A DNA stretch of 33,509 nt from CAZIVE01 sp964542435. GTDB taxonomy: Bacteria; Bacteroidota; Bacteroidia; Bacteroidales; Tannerellaceae. This document shows, piece by piece, positions 17,013 to 24,431 of this stretch. The translations under genes were made by a program, and so were the position numbers. The stretch lies in the NCBI GenBank assembly GCA_964542435.1, contig CAZIVE010000019.1:1-33509 (forward strand). The letters are read 5' to 3'. Each line of letters opens with the position of its first letter. Position 1 is the stretch's first letter. A model generated the notes under the pieces. It ran no database searches and was not told the origin of the DNA. It saw only the letters and a program-made list of their open reading frames with translations.

Positions 17013-18242
17013 ATGAAAACTAAATTATTTCTATCCATTGCATTAGCTGCCATCAGTTTGACAGCCTTTGCACAGCAGGCTCTGTTCGACAAAAACGAGA
17101 TCGTTTCCCCACAGATCAATGCCGACAACACGGTTACATTCCGTCTGAAAGCCCCGAAAGCTGTTCAGGTTAAAATCACAGGCGACTTCCTGCCGACTGT
17201 TAAGCAACAGACCAACTTCGGACTGATTGACGCTCCAGGTGCAGCTGACCTTAAAGAGGTCGACGGCGTTTGGACATGGACTTCCGACAAACTGAGCCCT
17301 GAACTTTACAGTTACAAGTTTATTGTTGACGGAATGGATATGCTCGATCCGAGCAATATCTATCGTAACCGCGACATTGCATCATTTACCAATATCTTTA
17401 TCATCAAAGGCAACGGTGACGACAAAGGCACCTATTACAGTGTCAATGATGTTCCTCACGGAACGCTTGCCAAGGTTTGGTACAACAGCCCAACGTTGAA
17501 GATTACACGCCGTATGACGGTTTATACGCCGGCCGGTTATGACAATGGTAAAGGCAAATATCCGGTTCTCTATCTGCTTCACGGAGCAGGTGGTGACGAA
17601 AACGCATGGTCCGAACTGGGTCGCCAAACTCAGATTCTCGACAATCTGATTGCAGAAGGCAAGGCTAAACCGATGATCGTCGTTATGACGAACGGTAATG
17701 TAACACAGAAATCGGCTCCCGGAGAATCTGATCAGGGCATGTACAAACCGGGATTCCGTGGTGACGGAGCCGAGAAAGCTGCCGCTTCCATGGACGAAAG
17801 CTTCAAGGATGTTGTAAACTACATCGACGGACATTATCGTACGCTGGCCAACAAACCCAACCGTGCTATATGTGGTCTTTCCATGGGCGGTGGACATTCC
17901 TTCGCCATCTCAAAACGTTATCCGGATATGTTCGACTATGTAGGTCTTTTCTCCGCTGCCATCTTTATGGGTGGTAATCAGAACGGACAGCAGCAGACGC
18001 TGGAACAGCAGATGAAGAGTTCAGGCGCCGACAAGCAATTGGCAACACTTTTCTCCAAGAAACCGAAACTTTATTGGATCGGCATCGGCAACAGCGACTT
18101 CCTTTATCAGACCAATGCTGACTATCGCAAATATCTCGACAGCAAAGGTTATAAATATGAATATATGGAAACCGATGGCGGTCATATCTGGCGCAACTGG
18201 CGCATTTATCTGACCACTTTCTCTCAGAAACTTTTCAAGTAA
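17013..18242 (+). CDS. Secreted CBM48-CE1 esterase, second copy
   Basis: The 409-residue protein has a signal peptide (MKTKLFLSIALAAIS, cleavage near AFAQQ), an N-terminal CBM48-like domain (about 28-132) and a CE1 esterase domain. The nucleophile is Ser290 in GLSMGGG, the acid Asp362 in GIGNSDF, and the histidine His391 in GGHIWRNW. It is longer than the preceding paralogue mainly through an insertion around 230-262 and a longer acid-loop region. The gene starts 26 bases after its paralogue, consistent with tandem duplication followed by divergence and probably different ester preference. It ends the esterase run. Confidence 0.9.
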   Translation: MKTKLFLSIALAAISLTAFAQQALFDKNEIVSPQINADNTVTFRLKAPKAVQVKITGDFLPTVKQQTNFGLIDAPGAADLKEVDGVWTWTSDKLSPELYSYKFIVDGMDMLDPSNIYRNRDIASFTNIFIIKGNGDDKGTYYSVNDVPHGTLAKVWYNSPTLKITRRMTVYTPAGYDNGKGKYPVLYLLHGAGGDENAWSELGRQTQILDNLIAEGKAKPMIVVMTNGNVTQKSAPGESDQGMYKPGFRGDGAEKAAASMDESFKDVVNYIDGHYRTLANKPNRAICGLSMGGGHSFAISKRYPDMFDYVGLFSAAIFMGGNQNGQQQTLEQQMKSSGADKQLATLFSKKPKLYWIGIGNSDFLYQTNADYRKYLDSKGYKYEYMETDGGHIWRNWRIYLTTFSQKLFK

Positions 18243-18272
18243 CGAGAGATCATCGATAGAAAAAAAGTTTGG

Positions 18273-18316
18273 CTCTGCGGGAATAATCACATCTTTTTGT
18301 GCCTATCTTCGCAGAG
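18273..18316. promoter_or_regulatory. Inverted repeat overlapping a possible promoter of the lipoprotein gene
   Basis: CTCTGCG (18273-18279) and CGCAGAG (18310-18316) are perfect inverted arms, with extra pairing inside (CACA at 18288 region with TGTG). No T tract follows on the plus strand. TATCTTCG at 18304-18311 differs by one base from the -7 consensus TAnnTTTG and overlaps the right arm; a matching -33 element is not seen at the usual distance. It could be a weak promoter with an operator, or a hairpin at the end of the esterase transcript. Confidence 0.4.
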
Positions 18317-18340
18317 TCAATCATTTAAAACTAAACAAAA

Positions 18341-18928
18341 ATGAAACACGCAGGTTTTTTCAGTGTATTACTCGTAGCAGGCGCCATGCTGGTATCTTGC
18401 TCAGGCAACAAGGCTCCTCAAACGAAGGAGGCTTACATGCAACAGTACGAACAGTTCCTTCAGGAAACTGAGCAGAATCAGAATGCTACAGATGCTCAAA
18501 TGAAAGAGGATCAAGCAAAGTATGAAGAGTTCACAAAGACGTATTACGAACAGTTCAAGGATCAGCTAACACCTGAAGATCTTGTCAAGCTGGCTGCTTA
18601 CAAGGTTCGTTTTGTGAAGACTGCTGTCGGCCAGAAGCTGAAAGACGCAGGCTCTATCGCTGTTGACGCTGCTAACGATGCAACCAACGGTGCAGTGAAT
18701 GAGGCTCAAGGTGCAGTTGATCAGGCTCAGAATGCCGTAGATCAGGCACAAGGTAAAGTTGACGATGCTGCCAATAAAGCTAAAGAGACAGCCGACAAGG
18801 TAAATCAGACGGTTGATCAGACGAAGAAAGACGCCAAATCCATTGGTGATGCAGCCAAAGCAGTTGGTAACAATGCCAAACAGACGGGCAACGACGTAAA
18901 GAACGCATTCAAATCTCTGAAGAAATAA
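18341..18928 (+). CDS. Lipoprotein with a heptad-repeat C-terminal half
   Basis: The 195-residue product has a lipoprotein signal with lipobox LVSC and lipidation at Cys20. Residues about 28-105 are Gln/Glu-rich and helical (YMQQYEQFLQETEQ). From about residue 112 to the end, roughly eleven seven-residue repeats follow in strict phase, such as GAVNEAQ, GAVDQAQ, NAVDQAQ, GKVDDAA and DKVNQTV. They have Ala or Val at alternating core positions and few large hydrophobics. This predicts a long amphipathic helix or loose coiled coil resembling LEA or apolipoprotein helices. I do not know its function; a stress or envelope-associated role is only a guess. It is a single-gene unit with its own strong terminator. 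Confidence 0.9.
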   Translation: MKHAGFFSVLLVAGAMLVSCSGNKAPQTKEAYMQQYEQFLQETEQNQNATDAQMKEDQAKYEEFTKTYYEQFKDQLTPEDLVKLAAYKVRFVKTAVGQKLKDAGSIAVDAANDATNGAVNEAQGAVDQAQNAVDQAQGKVDDAANKAKETADKVNQTVDQTKKDAKSIGDAAKAVGNNAKQTGNDVKNAFKSLKK

Positions 18929-18947
18929 TTCGAGAGCCCTAACTTAT

Positions 18948-18988
18948 AAAAGCCGTATCGAAACGATTTCCGATACGGCTTTTTTTAT
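18948..18988 (+). terminator. Rho-independent terminator of the lipoprotein gene
   Basis: Bases 18948-18960 pair perfectly with 18971-18983 (13 bp, 10-base loop). The 3' arm merges into a run of eight or more T. It lies 19 bases after the stop codon. Confidence 0.93.
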
Positions 18989-19103
18989 GAGTTGTAGATT
19001 ATATCTTCATTCGAAAGCAAATAAAGTCAGTGAGAATGTGAATCTGAAATAGAATCTTTCTTTCAGAAATGAAAGGGACTTTTCTAGTTTTAGAATGGTG
19101 AAT

Positions 19104-19326
19104 GCAAAATTGCAGGAGCCAATATCACTTGTAAAAAGTCTCCTGCAAAATTGCAATGGGAAAAAACAGGCCGTAAAATCGTTCCTGCAAAATTGCAATG
19201 AGAAAAACTGACCGTAAAATCGTTCTCGCAAAATTGCAATGGAGAAAATAGGTCGTAAAATCGTTCTCGCAAGATTGAAACGACAATTATCCATCGTATT
19301 TAGCTTCCTGCAAAATTGCAATGGCT
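19104..19326. repeat. Tandem array with 41-42-bp period, GCAAAATTGC core
   Basis: The core GCAAAATTGC, or a close form, begins at 19104, 19145, 19187, 19228, 19269 and 19310, spaced 41, 42, 41, 41 and 41. Between cores the middle units share GTAAAATCGTTC and a GGGAAAAAACAGG-like stretch; the core is itself a short inverted repeat (GCAA/TTGC). The array lies between the terminators of the lipoprotein gene and the M3 peptidase. Minus-strand frames through it only read the repeat and drift in frame because 41 is not a multiple of three, so I treat it as non-coding. The stretch 18990-19103 before it holds nothing I recognise. Confidence 0.88.
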
Positions 19327-19332
19327 GACATG

Positions 19333-19361
19333 AAAAGAGCGTGCCATTGCTGACACGCTCT
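19333..19361 (-). terminator. Terminator of the M3 peptidase gene
   Basis: On the minus strand AGAGCGTG (19361-19354) and CACGCTCT (19343-19336) form an 8-bp stem with a 10-base loop. It is followed by a TTTTC run. It lies 26 bases after the peptidase stop. Confidence 0.8.
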
Positions 19362-19386
19362 ATATATTCAGGAATGACCCAATGTT

Positions 19387-21498
19387 TTACTTCAAACCTC
19401 TGTTACGAAGCATCGGATCGATGGACGGCTGTTTGCCGCGGAAGTTGACGTACATATCCATAGCATCATCGATAAATCCGGGTGCAAGGATACATTTGCG
19501 GAACTTTGTAGCAACCTCCTGATTGAAGATGTCGCCTGTCTCTTTGAATGCTTCGAAAGCATCACAGTCGAGCACTTCGGCCCACATATAGGCATAATAA
19601 CCAGCTGTGTAACCGCCTTCCATTGTATGAAGGAAGTAGGTGGTGCGATAACGTGGCGGAATCTGAGGAATCAGACCGCGTTTGCCCAATGTGCTGGCTT
19701 CGAACTTCTCGATGTCAAGATCGGCCGGAATCTCTTTCAGAACATGATAGTCCATGTCGAGATAGGAAGCGGCAAGATATTCGGTCGTTGCAAATCCCTG
19801 GCCGTATTTTTCACTTGCCTTCAGTTTGTCAACCAAAGCCTGAGGAATCACTTCGCCCGTCTTGTAATGTTTTGCGTAATATTTCAAAACTTCCGGTTCG
19901 AAGCACCAGTGTTCGTCGATCTGTGAAGGCAGTTCCACGAAGTCGCGCGGCACTTCGCTTACACCTTTATAATGTACGTCGCTAAACAATGCATTCAAAG
20001 CGTGACCGAATTCATGGAATACGGTAGAAGCCTCGTCGGCACTCAGCAGTGCAGGCTGACCTTTGACAGGTTTGCTGAAGTTAAACTGTGTAGTAACGAC
20101 TGGAGCAACACGTTTGCCATCCTTATAGCTCTGCGGACGATAAGAACCGCACCAAGCGCCGTTACTCTTGCCGGGACGCGTATAGAAGTCCATGTAAAGC
20201 ACGCCGAGGAAGCTGCCGTCTTTGTCTTTGCATTCGAAGGCGAAGGCGTCGGGATCAGGCTTCGGAATATCTTTGATCTCCGTAAAAGTGATGCCATAAA
20301 GACGATTGGCTGTATAGAAAGCACCTTCGCGGACTTTGTTGAGTTCGAGATAGGGGCGAAGTTCGTTCTCGTCGAGGTTGAACTTGCTCTTCTTGGCTTT
20401 CTCGAAGTAGTAGCGCCAATCCCAGCTTTCAGCTTGGAAGTTGCCGCCCTCTTTCTTGATTTCGGCATTGATGTCTTTCAACTCCTCTTTTGCTTTGGCG
20501 ATGGCCGGTTTCCAAACCTGATCTAGCAGGTTGTAAACGTTGGTCTCGTTCTTGGCCATACATTCATCGAGAACGTAACCGGCGAAATCTGAGAAGCCCA
20601 TCAGTTTAGCTTTGTCGAGGCGGGCTTTGATAAGCTGTTTTACGACATTCTTGTTATCGTTGGCATTGTTGTTATTGCCACGATTCAGATAGGCCTTGAA
20701 TATTTTCTCTCTGAGCGCGCGGTTGCTTGAATACTGCAAGAAAGGCATGATGCTCGGATTATGGAGTGTGAAAATCCATTTGCCATCTTTGCCGGCAGCT
20801 TTTGCCTCTTCAGCAGCTGAAGAGATGAGTGATTCAGGCAGTCCGGCGAGATCATTCTTGTTGTCGATGACGAGCTGGAAGTCGTTGGTCTCCTTCAGTA
20901 CATTCTGACTGAACTGAATCTGCAACTTCGAAATCTGATCGTTCAATGCACGCAGTTTTGCCTGGTCAGAAGCATTCAGAGCTGCACCACCGCGGACGAA
21001 CGTCTTGTACGTCTCGGTAAGCAGTTTCATCTGTTCCTTGTCCAGCTTAGCCGTATCAGGACTTTCGCGGACCGTCTTGATTCTCTGGAAGAGTTTCGGA
21101 TTAAGATAGATGTCGTCATAATGTTTGGTGAGAAGCGGTTGCAGTTCCAATTGCAGAGCCTGGATCTGATCGTTGGTGTTGCAGCTCGATTCTTCGCTAA
21201 AGACAATGGAAACTTTTTCGAGGAGTTCACCACTCTGATCAAAACGAGCTAAAGTGTTTTCAAAGTTAGGCGTCTCCTTGTTGTTGACGATGGCGTCAAT
21301 CTCTTTGTTGTGTTCATCGATACCTTTCAAGAAGGCCGGTTTGTAATCGGTAATCTTGATTTTGTCGAACGGTGGTACTCCATACGGCGTCGTATATTCC
21401 GAAAAGAATGGATTCGCACCCGAATCATTGCTTTTTTTCGAAGAGTTACAAGCGCCCAGCACTACTGCCAAACCGGCAGCCAATAGCATTTTGTTCAT
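19387..21498 (-). CDS. dcp: M3-family zinc metallopeptidase, lipoprotein (peptidyl-dipeptidase Dcp-like)
   Basis: M3 peptidases of the Dcp group cut short peptides, often releasing C-terminal dipeptides. I chose ATG 21498, which gives a 703-residue precursor with a clean lipoprotein signal (MNKMLLAAGLAVVLGAC, lipidation at Cys17). Upstream in-frame starts (TTG 21558, ATG 21543) would add a polar stretch ahead of it. The zinc motif is HEFGH (495-499) in TVFHEFGHALNALF, with the third ligand probably Glu522 in DFVELPSQ; this matches Escherichia coli Dcp closely. The lipid anchor puts it at the periplasmic or outer face. It stands alone between the second repeat array and a divergent promoter region. 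Confidence 0.93.
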   Translation of the reverse strand: MNKMLLAAGLAVVLGACNSSKKSNDSGANPFFSEYTTPYGVPPFDKIKITDYKPAFLKGIDEHNKEIDAIVNNKETPNFENTLARFDQSGELLEKVSIVFSEESSCNTNDQIQALQLELQPLLTKHYDDIYLNPKLFQRIKTVRESPDTAKLDKEQMKLLTETYKTFVRGGAALNASDQAKLRALNDQISKLQIQFSQNVLKETNDFQLVIDNKNDLAGLPESLISSAAEEAKAAGKDGKWIFTLHNPSIMPFLQYSSNRALREKIFKAYLNRGNNNNANDNKNVVKQLIKARLDKAKLMGFSDFAGYVLDECMAKNETNVYNLLDQVWKPAIAKAKEELKDINAEIKKEGGNFQAESWDWRYYFEKAKKSKFNLDENELRPYLELNKVREGAFYTANRLYGITFTEIKDIPKPDPDAFAFECKDKDGSFLGVLYMDFYTRPGKSNGAWCGSYRPQSYKDGKRVAPVVTTQFNFSKPVKGQPALLSADEASTVFHEFGHALNALFSDVHYKGVSEVPRDFVELPSQIDEHWCFEPEVLKYYAKHYKTGEVIPQALVDKLKASEKYGQGFATTEYLAASYLDMDYHVLKEIPADLDIEKFEASTLGKRGLIPQIPPRYRTTYFLHTMEGGYTAGYYAYMWAEVLDCDAFEAFKETGDIFNQEVATKFRKCILAPGFIDDAMDMYVNFRGKQPSIDPMLRNRGLK

Positions 21499-21596
21499 AA
21501 ATCGGATTATTAAGTTAGACTTTAAGGTGAAGACAGCAAACATCGAAAGCAAAAGCAAACTTGATTATACCACGACGCATCCTATCTTCTGAACAG

Positions 21597-21626
21597 CAAA
21601 GATAAAGGGTTTAACCATATTTCCAA
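21597..21626 (-). promoter_or_regulatory. Promoter of the M3 peptidase gene
   Basis: On the minus strand TATCTTTG (21604-21597) is a perfect -7 element, and TTG (21626-21624) lies 19 bases upstream as the -33 element. The predicted start of transcription near 21590 gives a leader of about 90 bases to ATG 21498. Confidence 0.65.
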
Positions 21627-21727
21627 GACCTTTATAAGAAAAATGATAAAAACAGCCGTGAAGCAGATGGGCCACATCTTCTCTTTTTCACAACTCCTTG
21701 GCCTTGACCATTCCTCAATGAAATATT

Positions 21728-21757
21728 TTTCTGTTTAGAGGGAAATCATTATCTTTG
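21728..21757 (+). promoter_or_regulatory. Likely promoter of the trypsin-fold/TPR-etf-acyl-CoA dehydrogenase operon
   Basis: TATCTTTG at 21750-21757 is a perfect Bacteroidetes -7 element followed by CAG. The -33 element is poor, a T-rich TTTCTG near 21728-21733. The -7 element ends 28 bases before the first ATG of the operon. Confidence 0.55.
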
Positions 21758-21785
21758 CAGCCTAATTAGAATACAGGAACGAAAA

Positions 21786-23504
21786 ATGAGAAAGATTCTT
21801 CTTTTTCTTGTTATTGCTTGCCAAATATGCGGAGTGGCAGCTCAGCAGAAACCCAAATGGCTCGACAAGCAGCAGAAAGCAGTCGTAAAAATCAGTATTT
21901 TCGATCATAACGATAAGGAAATGTCAACCGTTACGGGATTCTTCATCTCGAACGATGGTACGTTGCTCACCTCTTACGCACCTTTCAAAGGCGCAGCCAA
22001 AGCGGTAGTGAAGGATGTGAACAACAAGGAATACCCAGTTAAATATGTCGTAGCTGCCAACGAACTCTACGATGTTCTCAAACTGAAGGTAGCCGATGCC
22101 AATAAGATTACAGCTCTTACAATGGCTCAGGCAGCTCCCGCGGTCGGCACCGATCTCTATCTCATGCCTTATCCCGTGCTGAAAGTTCAGCTTTTTACAG
22201 CCGGAAAGGTTTCGGAGGTAAGCAAACTGACAGGTCCCTATAACTATTACAAGACCAGCATTCCTCTGAAAGAAGGACAGGTGAACGCACCGGTGATGAA
22301 CGCTGACGGCGAACTGGTCGGTATCTCACAAGATGATGCAGCGGGCAATAAGGAAGTTTCATACATCCTGCCTGCATCGTACGCCGAGAGTCTGAAGATG
22401 AATGCGGCCGACGTCATCGGCTCTACCTACACATCGCTTGGCATTCAAAAAGCATGGCCGGAGAGTGAAGAGCAGGCGCAGATCTCACTTTATCTGCTCT
22501 CAAGTACGCAGAATGCACAAACGTATCTCAACACGCTCAACGATTTCATCGAGACCTTCCCAAATTCTCCCGATGGTTATCTGAAACGTGCTTCCCATTA
22601 TGCCTATCAACGTGCAGCACTCGCATCTTCAGAGAGCGAGCAGCAGTCTTATTTGTCGAAAGCTTTGGACGATATACAGACAGCCGGGAAATATGGCAAA
22701 GATAAAGGGGAAGCTCTTTACAACAAAGCAAACCTGATCTTCGGTGTCGCTTCGGCCGATACAACGATTAAAGATCCTGAATGGACCATTGCCAACGCCG
22801 AAAAGATTGCAAAGGAAGCTATCGATGCAAGCGATCTGCCTGCTTATCGTCAGCTTGAAGGTGATATCTTCTACACCGAAGGGAAATTCGCTGAAGCTTT
22901 TGCCGATTATCAAAAGGTGAACGCCAGCGATGTGGCTTCTGCTACATCTTATTATATGGCAGCGAAAGCAAATGCAGCCATGCCAGGTTCTAACTTTAGC
23001 GATCAGCTTGCACTGCTCGACAGCGCTGTGGTAAAGAGCGGGAACGGAGCAGAGTCTGCACCTTATATCCTCGAACGTATTCAGATCCGTCTCAAGCTGA
23101 TGCAGTATGCGGAGGCAGTGAAGGATTATGACCTATATTATAAAGTATTGAACGGTGACGTGAGCGACGGTTTCTACTACTATCGCGAACAGGCCAAATT
23201 CCTCGGAAACGATCTTGACGGTGCGTTGGCAGATATCCAGAGCGCAATCAATCAGAATCCGAACAATCCCACGTATCTTGCAGAAGAGGCTGCGGTTTAT
23301 GTACGCAAGGAGAAATACGAGGATGCATTGAAGAGCATTGATTCAGCACTGAAACAGGCTCCCGACTTTGCAGCATGCTATCGTCTTCGCGGCGTATGCT
23401 ATGTCAGACTGCACAAGAAAGATCCGGCATGCGAAGCACTCAAAAAAGCGCAGGAACTGGGAGACAAGGTGGCTGAAAAGCTGATCAAAGAGAATTGCAA
23501 TTGA
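21786..23504 (+). CDS. Exported degenerate trypsin-fold protein with TPR repeats
   Basis: The 572-residue product has a signal peptide (MRKILLFLVIACQIC, cleavage near VAAQ). Residues about 28-200 follow the order of an HtrA/trypsin-like chymotrypsin fold: GFFISNDGTLLTS, then YDVLKLKV, then a DGELVGI strand. The triad is not intact: the position of the catalytic His is Ala65 (SYAPF), Asp96 is kept, and the position of the GNSGG serine is Val166 (GQVNAPV). Residues about 225-565 are helical repeats, with canonical tetratricopeptide units near the end (about 455-550). It is probably a non-catalytic binding protein in the periplasm. EtfB starts 28 bases later, so it may be co-transcribed, though the functional link is unclear. 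Confidence 0.85.
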   Translation: MRKILLFLVIACQICGVAAQQKPKWLDKQQKAVVKISIFDHNDKEMSTVTGFFISNDGTLLTSYAPFKGAAKAVVKDVNNKEYPVKYVVAANELYDVLKLKVADANKITALTMAQAAPAVGTDLYLMPYPVLKVQLFTAGKVSEVSKLTGPYNYYKTSIPLKEGQVNAPVMNADGELVGISQDDAAGNKEVSYILPASYAESLKMNAADVIGSTYTSLGIQKAWPESEEQAQISLYLLSSTQNAQTYLNTLNDFIETFPNSPDGYLKRASHYAYQRAALASSESEQQSYLSKALDDIQTAGKYGKDKGEALYNKANLIFGVASADTTIKDPEWTIANAEKIAKEAIDASDLPAYRQLEGDIFYTEGKFAEAFADYQKVNASDVASATSYYMAAKANAAMPGSNFSDQLALLDSAVVKSGNGAESAPYILERIQIRLKLMQYAEAVKDYDLYYKVLNGDVSDGFYYYREQAKFLGNDLDGALADIQSAINQNPNNPTYLAEEAAVYVRKEKYEDALKSIDSALKQAPDFAACYRLRGVCYVRLHKKDPACEALKKAQELGDKVAEKLIKENCN

Positions 23505-23532
23505 TTTTATCCAAATTATTATATTCAATTTC

Positions 23533-24408
23533 ATGAGTTTAAAAATTATCGTTTTAGCAAAACAGGTTCCGGACACGCGTAATGTCGGAAAAGATGCTAT
23601 GAAAGAGGACGGAACAGTCAATCGTGCTGCGCTTCCCGCCATCTTTAACCCGGAAGACCTGAACGCATTGGAGCAGGCATTGCGCCTGAAAGATGCATTT
23701 CCCGGAACAACAGTTACGCTGTTGACTATGGGACCCGGACGTGCTGCTGAGATCATCCGCGAAGGACTCTATCGCGGTGCCGACGGTGGTTATCTACTGT
23801 CAGATCGTGCTTTTGCCGGTGCTGACACGTTGGCTACATCTTATGCCTTGTCTATGGCTATTCGTAAGATAGGAGACTTCGATCTGATCATCAGCGGACG
23901 TCAGGCTATCGACGGTGATACGGCTCAGGTAGGTCCGCAGGTGGCCGAAAAGCTGAAAATTCCTCAGGTTACATACGCAGAGGAAATTCTGGGAGTGAAG
24001 GATGGTAAAATCCGCGTCAAGAGACGTCTCGAGCATGGTGTCGAGACCGTTGAAAGCTCTTTGCCACTGCTGATCACAGTAAACGGAACTGCTCCTGAAT
24101 GTCGTCCAAGAAACGCACGTTTCATCCAGAAATACAAATATGCTCGTACCAAGTCGGAGAGAGTAACCGACCCGGAACATGCTTTTGCCGAACTCGGTGA
24201 GGCTCGTCCCTATCTGAATCTCACGGAATGGGGCGTTGCCGATGTGGATGCGGATGTAAAACTCTGCGGTCTCTCAGGTTCACCGACGAAGGTGAAACAG
24301 GTGGTGAATGTCGTATTTGCCGCTAAGGAGTCGAAGAGCATGAGCGGAAGCGATGCAGATGTGGAAGGACTGATCAAGGAACTTCTGAGTAACAAGATAA
24401 TTGGCTGA
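23533..24408 (+). CDS. etfB: Electron transfer flavoprotein subunit beta
   Basis: EtfB pairs with EtfA to carry electrons to or from acyl-CoA dehydrogenases in the cytosol. The 291-residue protein has the family start (KIIVLAKQVPDT), FNPEDLNALEQAL (38-50), DRAFAGADTLATSYAL (91-106) and GRQAIDGDTAQVGP (122-135). The 91-106 stretch closely resembles bifurcating flavoproteins of anaerobes such as Acidaminococcus fermentans, where EtfB binds a second FAD instead of AMP. At 291 residues it is longer than the usual 250-265 because of a C-terminal extension. It lies 23 bases before etfA. Confidence 0.95.
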   Translation: MSLKIIVLAKQVPDTRNVGKDAMKEDGTVNRAALPAIFNPEDLNALEQALRLKDAFPGTTVTLLTMGPGRAAEIIREGLYRGADGGYLLSDRAFAGADTLATSYALSMAIRKIGDFDLIISGRQAIDGDTAQVGPQVAEKLKIPQVTYAEEILGVKDGKIRVKRRLEHGVETVESSLPLLITVNGTAPECRPRNARFIQKYKYARTKSERVTDPEHAFAELGEARPYLNLTEWGVADVDADVKLCGLSGSPTKVKQVVNVVFAAKESKSMSGSDADVEGLIKELLSNKIIG

Positions 24409-24431
24409 TACAATAGAATAAGAAAAACAAG

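Noticed and set aside
21499..21558. Longer N-terminus for the M3 peptidase (start at TTG 21558 or ATG 21543)
   Set aside because: ATG 21498 gives a compact lipoprotein signal ending in LGAC; the longer forms place polar residues ahead of it.
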